Positions 17,153 through 25,486 of a DNA stretch of 64,000 nucleotides are shown one piece after another. The notes below the pieces were generated by a model. The model was not told the DNA's origin and searched no databases. It worked only from the letters and a program-made list of their open reading frames with translations. Made by a program: the position numbers and the translations under genes. The DNA is from Pontibacter litorisediminis (GTDB lineage: Bacteria; Bacteroidota; Bacteroidia; Cytophagales; Hymenobacteraceae). Each line of letters opens with the position of its first letter. The stretch's first letter is position 1. The stretch spans positions 59,178 through 123,177 of the forward strand of contig NZ_JARDUA010000010.1 in the NCBI RefSeq assembly GCF_029360645.1, given 5' to 3'.

Positions 17153-18304
17153 ATGAAAAATCTAAAGAAACGCATCACCGAAACTATACTGCGCGGAGAG
17201 GAAAAACTGGACCTGCTAACGTTCCAGCTGAAGAACAAGCTGCGGCTAAACCACCCCCTGCAGATCGTAACCTACCGCAGCTACGGCACACCGGAACGCC
17301 TGTACGTAAAAGGCCGTGTGCTGGTGGATAAGGGCATTCGCCAATCTGAGGAGAACGACACCACCTGGGAAAACCTGTTGAACATGTACCGCCGCTTCGA
17401 AAGCGACGAGATACCCAACGCGCGGTTACAGCTATGCCTGCAAGACCAGCTGCATGAGATCACCACCGATGTGGAGGGATACTTTGTGCTGAACCTAAAA
17501 CCTGAGACACCGCTGCAGCTGGACGACATCTGGCACCCGATAAAAGTGGAACTGCAGGAGGCGCCAGTGCACGACTTTGAGCCTGGCATTACAGAGACAG
17601 CCCATGTACTGGTGCCGCCGCCCGATGCCGAGTATGGCATTATCTCCGATATTGACGATACCATCGTGCGCACAGGTGCCACTAGCCTGCTACAGACCGG
17701 CCGCAACGTGCTGCTGAACAACGCCCACTCCCGTATCCCTTTCCATGGGGTGTCGCAGTTTTACAAATCGCTGCAGTTGGGGCGCAACGGCAAGCGCAAT
17801 AACCCCTTCTTCTACGTGAGCAGCAGCCCCTGGAACAACTATGACCTGCTCTACCATTTCCTGGAGCTCAACGAGATTCCGCAGGGCCCGCTCCTGCTCC
17901 GCGACTTTGGCATTGACGAGAGCAAGCTGGGGCACTCCGACCACATGAGCCATAAGTATAAGGAGATCGAGAACATCCTGATTACTTACCCGCACCTCAA
18001 CTTTATACTGATCGGCGACAGTGGGCAGCAGGATGCGCCTATTTACCGTGAGGTGGTCAAGAACCACCCGGGCCGCATCATGGCCATTTACATTCGCGAC
18101 GTGAACATTGAGAAGCGCACAAAGGCCGTCACGAAGATAGCCGATGAACTGAAAGCAAGCGGGGAAGTAGAACTGGTGCTGGTGAAGAATACCGCCGCCG
18201 CTGCCGCCCACGCCGCTGAGCAGGGTTTTATACTTACGGAGGAGGTAAAAGAAGTAGAAAAAGAAGCAGACCTGGACGAGGAGAACGACCCGGAATCAGT
18301 TTAA
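17153..18304 (+). CDS. App1-type phosphatidate phosphatase domain protein, 383 aa
   Basis: The start is ATG 17153 (MKNLKKRITETILRGEEKLD); an in-frame TTG lies five codons upstream inside a hairpin. A beta-rich N-terminal region (residues about 30-150) precedes the DUF2183/App1 catalytic domain, which opens with the haloacid-dehalogenase motif DIDDTIVRTGATSL at Asp 166. YVSSSPWNNYDLLYHFLELN and FILIGDSGQQD are the second and last HAD motifs. Yeast App1 is a Mg-dependent phosphatidate phosphatase, and bacterial homologues of this length are usually of unknown substrate. The C-terminal tail is acidic (KEVEKEADLDEENDPES). A strong terminator follows the stop. Confidence 0.9.
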   Translation: MKNLKKRITETILRGEEKLDLLTFQLKNKLRLNHPLQIVTYRSYGTPERLYVKGRVLVDKGIRQSEENDTTWENLLNMYRRFESDEIPNARLQLCLQDQLHEITTDVEGYFVLNLKPETPLQLDDIWHPIKVELQEAPVHDFEPGITETAHVLVPPPDAEYGIISDIDDTIVRTGATSLLQTGRNVLLNNAHSRIPFHGVSQFYKSLQLGRNGKRNNPFFYVSSSPWNNYDLLYHFLELNEIPQGPLLLRDFGIDESKLGHSDHMSHKYKEIENILITYPHLNFILIGDSGQQDAPIYREVVKNHPGRIMAIYIRDVNIEKRTKAVTKIADELKASGEVELVLVKNTAAAAAHAAEQGFILTEEVKEVEKEADLDEENDPESV

Positions 18305-18319
18305 CCGCACACGAAAGGC

Positions 18320-18358
18320 AAAGCAGAAGAAGCCCCTCAAAAGGCTTCTTCTGCTTTT
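18320..18358 (+). terminator. Intrinsic terminator of the App1-domain gene
   Basis: A 15-bp perfect stem (AAAGCAGAAGAAGCC with GGCTTCTTCTGCTTT) with an eight-base loop; the T-run is short (TTTT). Near-symmetric, so it might act on both strands. Confidence 0.85.
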
Positions 18359-18462
18359 ACCGCACAGCGTAAAAAAGTCTGAAAGCCAACTATACGTATA
18401 CCAGCCTCCGTACAAGGTACAAATCATTCGGACCGATACGCTACCAACTAAAGCACCCCAGC

Positions 18463-20103
18463 ATGACAGAAGAATTATGGTATAAAAATGCGATCATCTA
18501 CAGCCTGGACCTGGAAACGTTTATGGACTACAACGGCGACGGTGTGGGCGATTTCCAGGGCCTTGGCCGCCGCCTCGATTACCTGCACGCCTTGGGCGTA
18601 GATACGCTTTGGCTCGCGCCCTTCCAGCCTACCCCAAACAAGGACAACGGCTACGATATCAAAGACTACTACGGCGTAGACCAGCGGCATGGCTCCAGCG
18701 GCAACTTTGTGGAGTTCATGCACCAGGCAAACAAGCGCGGCATAAAGGTGATCATCGACCTGGTGGTTAACCATACATCGGATGAGCACCCGTGGTTTCA
18801 GGACGCGCGCAGCAGCAAGGATGCCAAGCACCGCGACTGGTATGTGTGGTCTGAAGAAAGGCCGGAGGATTGGGACGAGGGCATGGTGTTTCCGGGGGTG
18901 CAGGAGGCTACCTGGACCTACGACAAAAAAGCCAAAGCCTACTACTACCACCGCTTTTACAAGTTCCAGCCTGACCTGAACATGGACAACCCGGAGGTGC
19001 GCGCCGAAATTAACCGCATCATAGGCTTTTGGCTGGAGTTAGGGGTTGCCGGCTTCCGGGTAGATGCCGTGCCGTTCATCCTGGAGTCGCAGGGGCCGGA
19101 AAAGAAGAAGACAGAGTATAACTTTGAATACCTCCGCGATATACGCCGCTTCCTGCAATGGCGCAAAGGCGATGCCGTGCTGCTAGGCGAAGCAAACGTG
19201 CTGCCTGAGGATAGCAAGCGGTACTTCGGCCAGGAGGGCAGCGGCATCCACCTGATGTTTAACTTCTACGTGAACCAGTACATGTTCTACGCCCTGGCTA
19301 CCGGTGAGATCGAGCCGCTGAAGGAAGCGCTGGAAGCTACCCGCATCTCCTTCCCAACCTCGCAGTGGGCGCACTTCCTGCGCAACCACGATGAGCTGGA
19401 TCTGGGCCGGCTCACGGAGGAGCAGCGGCAAAAGGTCTTCGCCCGCTTTGGCCCCGAAGAGTACATGCAGCTGTACAACCGGGGCATACGCCGCAGGCTC
19501 TCCCCCATGCTGGGCAACAGGCAGCAAACAGAGCTGGCCTACAGCCTGATGTTTTCCCTGCCGGGGGCTCCCGTTATCCGCTACGGCGACGAGATAGGAA
19601 TGGGCGACAACCTGGAGCTAAAGGAGCGGGACGCTGTTCGTACTCCCATGCAGTGGTCTAATGAATGGCAGGCAGGCTTTTCTGAAGCCGACAAGCTCAT
19701 TCACCCTGTTATAGACAAAGGCCCCTACGCCTACGAGTACGTGAACGTGGAGACACAGCGTCGCACCCCTGACTCGCTCCTGAACTGGATGACCACCATG
19801 ATCCGCCTGCGCCAGGAATGCACCGAGATAGGCTGGGGAGACTGGGAAACAGTTGACACCAACAATCCGCGCGTGCTGGGCATGCACTACAGCTGGAAAG
19901 GCAGTTCTCTGCTGATCTTCCATAACTTTGATGAAAAAGCCCATGAAATCATAGTGACCCTAAAGGAGGAGCGCCTGATAGACCTTATGAAAGACGAGGA
20001 AAGCAAAGCAGATAAAAAAGGGCAGCACAACATTAACCTGGAGGCTTACGGTTACCGATGGTTCAGAGCCAATGAACTAAGCCACCTCCTGCAGAAAGGT
20101 TGA
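18463..20103 (+). CDS. GH13 alpha-glucan enzyme, trehalose-synthase-like, 546 aa
   Basis: The protein opens with ELWYKNAIIYSLDLETFMDY, typical of trehalose synthase and related maltose-acting GH13 members. The catalytic triad is visible: nucleophile Asp 201 in GFRVDAVPF, acid/base Glu 243 in LLGEANV and transition-state Asp 310 in FLRNHDELDL. DGVGDFQGL and IIDLVVNHTSDEHPWF are the conserved calcium/substrate-binding motifs. The full length fits a stand-alone catalytic unit without a maltokinase domain. Trehalose synthases interconvert maltose and trehalose by intramolecular transglucosylation; a hydrolytic alpha-glucosidase remains possible. No signal peptide, so cytoplasmic. The GreA/B gene follows 43 bp later. 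Confidence 0.9.
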   Translation: MTEELWYKNAIIYSLDLETFMDYNGDGVGDFQGLGRRLDYLHALGVDTLWLAPFQPTPNKDNGYDIKDYYGVDQRHGSSGNFVEFMHQANKRGIKVIIDLVVNHTSDEHPWFQDARSSKDAKHRDWYVWSEERPEDWDEGMVFPGVQEATWTYDKKAKAYYYHRFYKFQPDLNMDNPEVRAEINRIIGFWLELGVAGFRVDAVPFILESQGPEKKKTEYNFEYLRDIRRFLQWRKGDAVLLGEANVLPEDSKRYFGQEGSGIHLMFNFYVNQYMFYALATGEIEPLKEALEATRISFPTSQWAHFLRNHDELDLGRLTEEQRQKVFARFGPEEYMQLYNRGIRRRLSPMLGNRQQTELAYSLMFSLPGAPVIRYGDEIGMGDNLELKERDAVRTPMQWSNEWQAGFSEADKLIHPVIDKGPYAYEYVNVETQRRTPDSLLNWMTTMIRLRQECTEIGWGDWETVDTNNPRVLGMHYSWKGSSLLIFHNFDEKAHEIIVTLKEERLIDLMKDEESKADKKGQHNINLEAYGYRWFRANELSHLLQKG

Positions 20104-20146
20104 CCACAGGTATAAACGTAACGCCACGCTAGTACACCCCTACCCT

Positions 20147-20662
20147 ATGAGCAGAGCATTTGTAAAAGAAGACGACACAGGCCAGCCGCCCATCATACCG
20201 CCGCGCGCCGCGCTGCCCCCGGGGGTAACCAACTATGTGACCCCATTCGGGCTGGAAAAACTGCGCGCCGAACTAGTAGAGTTGGAGACAGCACGCGCCA
20301 AGGCAGAAGCAAACCGGGAAGATGAGGCTAACCGCACCCGCCAACTCACGATCCTGAATGCGCAGATTAATGCCCTGAACGAGCGCATAGCCAGCGCCCG
20401 CGTGATTGACCCCAAGGAGCAACCTGCTGACGAGGTACGGTTCGGGGCTACCGTTACCCTTAAAACTGTGGAAGGGCCTAAAGCCGGCCAGAAACGCACC
20501 TTTACCGTCGTAGGTGTGGATGAGGCGGATGTATCAGAAAATAAAATTGCGTTTGTAGCCCCTATCGCTAAGGCAGTTATTGGCGCAAAAGCAGGGCAAA
20601 TTGTTACCTTAAGATTAGGCAGGAACGAGGAGCAGGTAGAGGTGGTGGGGATTAGGTATTAG
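20147..20662 (+). CDS. GreA/GreB-family transcription elongation factor, 171 aa
   Basis: After an unusual 25-residue extension rich in Pro (PPIIPPRAALPPGVTNYVTP), residues about 30-90 form the antiparallel coiled coil (GLEKLRAELVELETARAKAE ... ILNAQINALNERIASA) that enters the RNA polymerase secondary channel. The C-terminal half has the FKBP-like domain with VRFGATVTLKTVEGPKAGQ, VGVDEADVSENKIAFVAPIA and AVIGAKAGQIVTLRLG. The acidic residues at the coiled-coil tip appear changed: between the two helices the sequence is NREDEANRTRQ, which does contain D and E. Gre factors restart backtracked polymerase by stimulating RNA cleavage. It is probably co-transcribed with the GH13 gene. Confidence 0.88.
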   Translation: MSRAFVKEDDTGQPPIIPPRAALPPGVTNYVTPFGLEKLRAELVELETARAKAEANREDEANRTRQLTILNAQINALNERIASARVIDPKEQPADEVRFGATVTLKTVEGPKAGQKRTFTVVGVDEADVSENKIAFVAPIAKAVIGAKAGQIVTLRLGRNEEQVEVVGIRY

Positions 20663-20844
20663 CCGTGCCTGCCTCTCATCTTGTGTTTGATAGGCAATGC
20701 AGAGGTTATGACAGATCTGGCTTAGCCCGACTTTCAACTTAGCCATACTTCATACCTGCTGCTTTACAGGCTATACTCAAGCCAGACCTAAGCTTGGATT
20801 TGCCACTCTACCTACCATAGCCTGTCTCTGCTCAAAGCTGTACT

Positions 20845-21120
20845 TTATGCTTTTATGGCGGAAGCGTCCGCTTGTGCCTTTTCTTTGTCGCCGCTTGCTG
20901 CAGTTGGAACCAAGCTATCCTTCCTAGCTGCTGTTTATCCTCAGTCTTACAAATCTACAGTTTCATCTCTGGCTTTGGTGCTCTCTAGCCCGAGAGGGCT
21001 CGTCTTCGTGCATCGCGCTGTCTACATTTCCTTTGCTGTCGCAATGCCCTTGCGGGCACCGGAAATCTAGAAGGCGCTCAACCCAAAGACTGGGAACATT
21101 TCGATAGCCAGAGCTGACGG
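20845..21120 (-). repeat. Composite repeat B, inverted copy of repeat A
   Basis: Read on the minus strand it carries the same words as copy A: CCCAGTCTTTGGGTTGAGCG, GACAGCAAAGGAAATGTAGA, GAGCCCTCTCGGGCT and further on GGCACAAGCGGACGCTT. The core is about six bases shorter than in A because of one small deletion or insertion. Confidence 0.8.
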
Positions 21121-21214
21121 AGCGTTAGCTAAGTTGTGGGAGGATGATAGTCGTCTGCTAATTTCCCTCCTTAAACTACCGAGAACGCGAGTTCGAAGGT
21201 AGCGAGCGTAGCTC

Positions 21215-21247
21215 TGAGGGGCAGGGGTGGTTGGACACTGTACTGCA
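21215..21247 (-). repeat. Dispersed hairpin repeat, partial copy 3
   Basis: On the minus strand it reads TGCAGTACAGTGTCCAACCA followed by CCCCTGCCCCTCA, matching the left half of copies 1 and 2. The right half is missing or diverged. Confidence 0.55.
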
Positions 21248-21310
21248 AAACTCCCTTAACCTGTTCTAAGGGATGCAACTGCCTACCGGATAGCACCTTT
21301 GCTCAGAGGT

Positions 21311-21766
21311 TTAGCTTGAATGGTCGGCGATGATCTTCCAGCCATCGGGGAACCGGCGGAAGATGACGGAGAAATGCCCCTCCATGTCTCCTGTTTTGGG
21401 GGCACGCTGCAGGTGCCACTTGCCCACCACCAACATCGTTTCCGGCGACAGCTGCCGCATTTCCTTCAGGTCAAAGCGCAGCTTACCCATGGCGGCCACA
21501 TCCGGGTAGCCGCGCTTGTAGTTATCCAGCGTTTGCTGCCAGCCGTACGTGAGGCCGCGGGAGCCAACAAACAAAAGCGAGTCAGACTTCCAGTAGCCCT
21601 GCATGTAGCACTCCAGGTCACCGGCGCTCCAGCATGCCGCCTGTTCCTCCAGCACCTGCCGTACCTCAGCAGTGGCATCAGCAGCGGAGATAGCGGTTTG
21701 GCTGCTCTTGCAGGCACTCATGCTTAACAGACCGAGCGCCAGCCATGTGTAAAGTTTATTTTTCAT
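21311..21766 (-). CDS. SnoaL-like/DUF4440 lipoprotein, 151 aa
   Basis: MKNKLYTWLALGLLSMSACKSS is a lipoprotein signal peptide with lipobox SMSAC. The mature part has the cone-shaped alpha+beta layout of the NTF2/SnoaL superfamily: EVRQVLEEQAACWSAGDLEC, YMQGYWKSDSLLFVGSRG, YGWQQTLDNYKRGYPD and a final sheet strand GHFSVIFRRFPDGWKIIADHS, the typical DUF4440 ending. Such domains bind small ligands or are enzymes of unknown specificity. The start overlaps the end of mtgA by 11 bp on the same strand, so the two are translationally linked. Confidence 0.88.
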   Translation of the reverse strand: MKNKLYTWLALGLLSMSACKSSQTAISAADATAEVRQVLEEQAACWSAGDLECYMQGYWKSDSLLFVGSRGLTYGWQQTLDNYKRGYPDVAAMGKLRFDLKEMRQLSPETMLVVGKWHLQRAPKTGDMEGHFSVIFRRFPDGWKIIADHSS

Positions 21767-22490
21767 CCTTCACGGGTAAAATGTCCTTGATATAGGTAGC
21801 GCCTCCTAACCGGCCCATGGCGCGGGCGATGCGCACCCGGCGGCCCAGGATATACCCGGAAGGCTTACGGGCGGAGTATTTGATGGGGTTAGGCAACACA
21901 GCTGCCAGTAAAGAGGCCTGCCACCGCCCTACCTCGCTCGCCGGCTTTTGGAAGTATGCCTGCGAGGCCGCCTCCACCCCGAACACCCCATCGCCCATTT
22001 CGGCAATGTTCAGGTATACCTCCAGGATGCGTTGCTTTCCCCACAGCACTTCTATCAGCACTGTAAAGTATGCCTCCATGGCTTTGCGCAGGTAGCTGCG
22101 CCCGTGCCACAGGAAGACGTTTTTGGCCACCTGCTGGCTAATGGTGCTGCCGCCACGTATGTTGCCCCCTTTCCGGTTACGCTGAAAGGCCTCCGAAATG
22201 GCGTCAAAGTCAAAGCCGCTGTGCTGCAAAAACTTTTGGTCCTCGGAGGCCACCACCGCTAGCGGCAGCTGGTCCGACATTTCCTCCAGGCTTACGAATT
22301 TATACTTGATACCTGGGTTATCCTTGCCGGTGGCCCCGGCCTCAGCGCGGCGCTTCAGCATGTGCAGCGTGGCCGGCGGCGCTACCCAGCGGTATACCAG
22401 CACCCACGCCACACTCATCAGAAAAAGGCTTAGTACCAGCTTCACGAAGAGCAGTTTCAGCTGCCTTAACCCCAGTCGTTTTTTAGCCAT
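21756..22490 (-). CDS. mtgA: Monofunctional peptidoglycan transglycosylase MtgA
   Basis: I start the gene at the ATG complementary to 22488-22490 (MAKKRLGLRQLKLLFVKLVL), giving 244 residues with an N-terminal transmembrane anchor at about residues 15-35; a 44-residue upstream extension is Ala-rich and improbable. The GT51 glycosyltransferase domain is complete: ASEDQKFLQHSGFDFDAI contains the catalytic Glu near residue 82, followed by RGGSTISQQVAKNVFLW, AYFTVLIEVLWGKQRILEVY and LNIAEMGDGVFGVEAAS. MtgA polymerises lipid II into glycan strands at the inner membrane without a transpeptidase domain. It overlaps the downstream DUF4440 lipoprotein gene. Confidence 0.95.
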   Translation of the reverse strand: MAKKRLGLRQLKLLFVKLVLSLFLMSVAWVLVYRWVAPPATLHMLKRRAEAGATGKDNPGIKYKFVSLEEMSDQLPLAVVASEDQKFLQHSGFDFDAISEAFQRNRKGGNIRGGSTISQQVAKNVFLWHGRSYLRKAMEAYFTVLIEVLWGKQRILEVYLNIAEMGDGVFGVEAASQAYFQKPASEVGRWQASLLAAVLPNPIKYSARKPSGYILGRRVRIARAMGRLGGATYIKDILPVKDEK

Positions 22491-22645
22491 TCCGGTGCAA
22501 TTTCTTTTGGCCGCAAAGGTAAGGAGTTTGAGGCATTTTCCTAACGCTGCCGCGCCTGCAGCCAACGCTAGGCCCGCTGCCAGCGTAGGGTAAAACAGAG
22601 GTGCAACGTATACTTCCAACACCCTTACGCATAAAGCAATAACAT

Positions 22646-23287
22646 ATGCCCAATACGAAATACCTTCCGCTCTTCCCGCTCAGCATCGTGGTGTTCCCGG
22701 AGGAGAAACTGAACCTGCACATCTTCGAGCCGCGCTACAAACAGCTGGTGCTCGATTGCGTGGAGCAAGACAAGACCTTCGGCATCCCTACCTACATCCA
22801 AAACGGGGTTGGCCTGTACGGCACTGAGGTGGAGATTCTGAGCATCGAAAAAAAGTACGACAATGGGGAGATGGACATCCGCTCCAAAGGGCTGCAAATC
22901 TTTAAGATCCTTAACTTCGATAAAATGGCCCCGGGTAGGCTCTATGCCGGCGGCGAGGTGGAGATGGTGGAGAACAACCTTGAAGAAGACATCATCACGA
23001 AACTGAAAATAAGGGAGCACCTGGAGCAGCTATACGAAACGCTTGGCCTCGGCAACTTATACTCGGAGCTGCCCGAGGACTTTAAGAGCTACGACATTGG
23101 CCACCAGCTGGGGCTGAACACGGAGCAGGAGTATGCGCTGCTGCAGCTGCTAAGCGAGAAAGAGCGCCAGGAGGTGATTCTGCTGCACCTGCAACAGCTG
23201 CTGCCCATGCTGCTGGAAACAGAGAAGCTGAAGGAACGGGTAAAGCTGAACGGGCACTTTAAGAACCTGACGCCCCCAAACTTTTAA
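22646..23287 (+). CDS. LON substrate-binding (N-terminal) domain protein, 213 aa
   Basis: YLPLFPLSIVVFPEEKLNLH followed by IFEPRYKQLVLDCVEQDKTFG is the standard opening of the PUA-like LON N-terminal domain, and GLQIFKILNFDKMAPGRLYA lies later in the same domain. The C-terminal 80 residues are helical (LLSEKERQEVILLHLQQLLP) as in other stand-alone LON-domain proteins. There is no ATPase or protease part. These proteins probably bind unfolded or specific substrates; their role is not established. It lies divergent from mtgA and 21 bp upstream of the phosphoesterase gene with which it is likely co-transcribed. Confidence 0.9.
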   Translation: MPNTKYLPLFPLSIVVFPEEKLNLHIFEPRYKQLVLDCVEQDKTFGIPTYIQNGVGLYGTEVEILSIEKKYDNGEMDIRSKGLQIFKILNFDKMAPGRLYAGGEVEMVENNLEEDIITKLKIREHLEQLYETLGLGNLYSELPEDFKSYDIGHQLGLNTEQEYALLQLLSEKERQEVILLHLQQLLPMLLETEKLKERVKLNGHFKNLTPPNF

Positions 23288-23308
23288 GCCCATCGCTGTT
23301 TATACTAT

Positions 23309-24490
23309 ATGCTGGTATACTTCCTGATTATTGTTCCGGTACTGCTTTTCTCGTTCCTGGCCTTCAGCTATGGGCAGGAGCGCAAGTACAGGCGCAAACC
23401 GTTTTACAGACTATCCGATGTGGGGTGGCAGCGGCAGGCCCCGCCACCTGGGGCAGAGATAGTACATTCAGTAGCACTGCTGGGCGATGTGGGCGCCATA
23501 GCCACCGATGGTTCCGACCCCGTACTGAAGCTGGCACAGCAGTGGCAGCAGCAGGCCGGCGAAAAAGGCACGATGGTTTTCCTGGGGGATAACCTCTACC
23601 CTATTGGTTTGCCCGAGGCCGGCAACCGCCACCGCGACCTGGCCGAGGCCCGTCTCAACACGCTCCTCCAAAGTATTAAAAGTTACCCCGGGCAAGGCAT
23701 TTTTCTGGGCGGCAACCACGACTGGCTGAAGGGGCGCGAAGGCGGCTATGAGCAACTGCTGCGGCAGGAGCAGTATGTGCGGGAGCACCTGCCGCAGCCC
23801 AACAGCTACATGCCCCCCCAAGGCTGCCCCGGACCAGACTGCCTGCAACTGGCGGATGGACTACTGTTGGTGGTGATAAACACGCAGTGGTTTGTGCAGC
23901 GGGGCTTTAAGCCGCTTGGCAGTAAATGCGGCTGCCCCTATGCCGATATTGAAGAGTTTTTTGCGCGCCTGAACAAGCTGCTTAGGCAAAACAGCCACCA
24001 GCGCATCCTTATTGCCGCCCACCACCCACTCTACAGTAATGCCATGCACGGGGGCAAGTTCACCATCAAGCAGCACATTTTCCCGCTCACTACCCTAAAC
24101 AAGCGTTTTCTGGTCCCGTTGCCCATCTTTGGATCGCTGTTTCCGTTTTACCGCAAATTGTTCGGAGCCTATGAGGATATGTCGCACCGCAAGTATAAAA
24201 AAATGCGCAAGCGCCTGCTCCGCATCTTCCACCGGTACGACAACCTGATCTATGTGGGCGGCCATGACCACAACCTGCAGCACTTTGAGATACGGGGCAA
24301 CCACTACATCGTGAGTGGCTCTGGCAGTAAACTGGCCTTTGTGAAAAAGGGAGGGCGGGCCACTTTTACCCTGGAAGAGCTGGGCTTCTTTGTGCTGAAC
24401 TACTACGGCAACGGGCAAGTATGGGTGGAGTGCCGCACCGTGTCCGACACATTTGAACAGGGCCAGTTGGCGTTCCGGAAGCAGCTTTAA
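23309..24490 (+). CDS. Membrane-anchored calcineurin-like metallophosphoesterase, 393 aa
   Basis: MLVYFLIIVPVLLFSFLAFS is an N-terminal membrane anchor. All metal motifs are visible in order: ALLGDVGAIA, FLGDNLYPIGLP (metal-bridging Asp), FLGGNHDWLKG (GNHD), ILIAAHHPLYSNAMHGGKF and YVGGHDHNLQH (GHDH). HDHN-type motifs are typical of secreted purple-acid-phosphatase-like members in Bacteroidota. The insertion between GNHDW and AAHHP includes three Cys (CPGPDC, KCGC) that may form disulfides, supporting a periplasmic location. Convergent with the lipid kinase gene, with only 8 bp between the stop codons. Confidence 0.9.
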   Translation: MLVYFLIIVPVLLFSFLAFSYGQERKYRRKPFYRLSDVGWQRQAPPPGAEIVHSVALLGDVGAIATDGSDPVLKLAQQWQQQAGEKGTMVFLGDNLYPIGLPEAGNRHRDLAEARLNTLLQSIKSYPGQGIFLGGNHDWLKGREGGYEQLLRQEQYVREHLPQPNSYMPPQGCPGPDCLQLADGLLLVVINTQWFVQRGFKPLGSKCGCPYADIEEFFARLNKLLRQNSHQRILIAAHHPLYSNAMHGGKFTIKQHIFPLTTLNKRFLVPLPIFGSLFPFYRKLFGAYEDMSHRKYKKMRKRLLRIFHRYDNLIYVGGHDHNLQHFEIRGNHYIVSGSGSKLAFVKKGGRATFTLEELGFFVLNYYGNGQVWVECRTVSDTFEQGQLAFRKQL

Positions 24491-24498
24491 TGAGAAAC

Positions 24499-25395
24499 CT
24501 AGCCGGCGGCAGGAAGTATGACCTTGAGGCTCTTGGCGTGCATCTCAACCTCTATTTTGGCAGCGGTCGGTACCGGCTCGCCGTCAATGTGCATCACCTC
24601 CAGGTCGGGGTTGTAGATGGTGGCGCGCCTGCACTTTAGGATCCGGGTATACACGCTGGTGTCGATGCTGTCGGTGTAGAGTTTATAAAGAATGCCGATG
24701 CTGGCCGCACGCGGGAAAGGCTCGATCAGGCAAATCTCGAACATCCCGTCGTTCAGGATGCCGTCGGGGTTGATGCTGGCGTTGGAGCCCCAGGCATTGG
24801 CGTTGGCAACCGTTACCATAAATGCCTTTCCCTCAAATGTATCTGTATCGGTCTCTATCCGGTAAGACTTTGGCTCGTAACTCAGGTACTCCTGCAGCGC
24901 AATCCAGGCGTAGGCCCCCGGCCCACGGGTATCGCCTTCGCAAAACCGCTCCACCACCAGGGCATTAAAGCCAATGTCGCTGAGATGTATAGATGGCTTC
25001 CCGTTAAGCGTCACGGTATCGATGTTGCGGACCACGTGCGTGTGTATCAGCTGTAGCGCCTCCTCTGTGTCCTGCGGAATGTCCAGGTCTTTGGACAGCC
25101 CGTTGCCGGAGCCCAGCGGAATGATGCCTAGCGGGGTGCTGGTGCCTATCAGCAGGGAAGCAACCAGGCTTACCGTGCCGTCACCGCCGATGGCATACAC
25201 AGCGTCATACTTGTTTTCCTTCAGTTTACGCTCTATCGCTTCCTTATCCTTTTCGCCGGTGGTGGTATAAATGTCATACCTGATGCTGTGCTCCCCGCAG
25301 AGGTTTTCTAGATCCTCCTTCAGGTCGTCCTTCTCAATGTCACCGGCTATAGGATTTAGCACGAAAAACAGGTTACGATGCTTCTGTACATTCAT
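24499..25395 (-). CDS. Diacylglycerol kinase/sphingosine kinase family lipid kinase, 298 aa
   Basis: FFVLNPIAGDIEKDDLKEDL and AIGGDGTVSLVASLL (the GGDGT nucleotide-binding motif) with PLGSGNGLSKDLDIP define the DAGK catalytic domain. The C-terminal lobe follows with VANANAWGSNASINPDGILN and DGMFEICLIEPFPRA, as in YegS and bacterial DgkB. The end EVMHIDGEPVPTAAKIEVEM is the typical last strand region. The enzyme phosphorylates a lipid hydroxyl, most likely diacylglycerol, at the cytoplasmic face of the membrane. Single gene, convergent with the phosphoesterase gene. Confidence 0.94.
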   Translation of the reverse strand: MNVQKHRNLFFVLNPIAGDIEKDDLKEDLENLCGEHSIRYDIYTTTGEKDKEAIERKLKENKYDAVYAIGGDGTVSLVASLLIGTSTPLGIIPLGSGNGLSKDLDIPQDTEEALQLIHTHVVRNIDTVTLNGKPSIHLSDIGFNALVVERFCEGDTRGPGAYAWIALQEYLSYEPKSYRIETDTDTFEGKAFMVTVANANAWGSNASINPDGILNDGMFEICLIEPFPRAASIGILYKLYTDSIDTSVYTRILKCRRATIYNPDLEVMHIDGEPVPTAAKIEVEMHAKSLKVILPAAG

Positions 25396-25486
25396 TCTGT
25401 TAAAAGTATTGTAGTGTTGCTGTACTTGTTACGTAGCACAGCCTGATGGGTGGCTCTTTAGAATGATTTAACAGCCAGAATATCGG

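Larger units (their letters stand above)
20663..21310. repeat. 648-bp gene-free stretch holding composite repeat B
   Basis: No supported gene. Its right part is the inverted counterpart of the repeat string at 12.0-12.6 kb: GGCACAAG-type module at 20861-20876 (as its complement), core at 20969-21094, a CGAACTCGCGTTCTCGG-type module at 21180-21200 (as its complement) and the hairpin repeat copy 3 at 21215-21247. The left 180 bp are unremarkable. Confidence 0.75.

Noticed and set aside
22491..22622. Earlier start for mtgA
   Set aside because: The added 44 residues are Ala-rich and overlap the promoter region of the divergent LON-domain gene; MAKKRLGL fits the family start with the membrane anchor directly after it.
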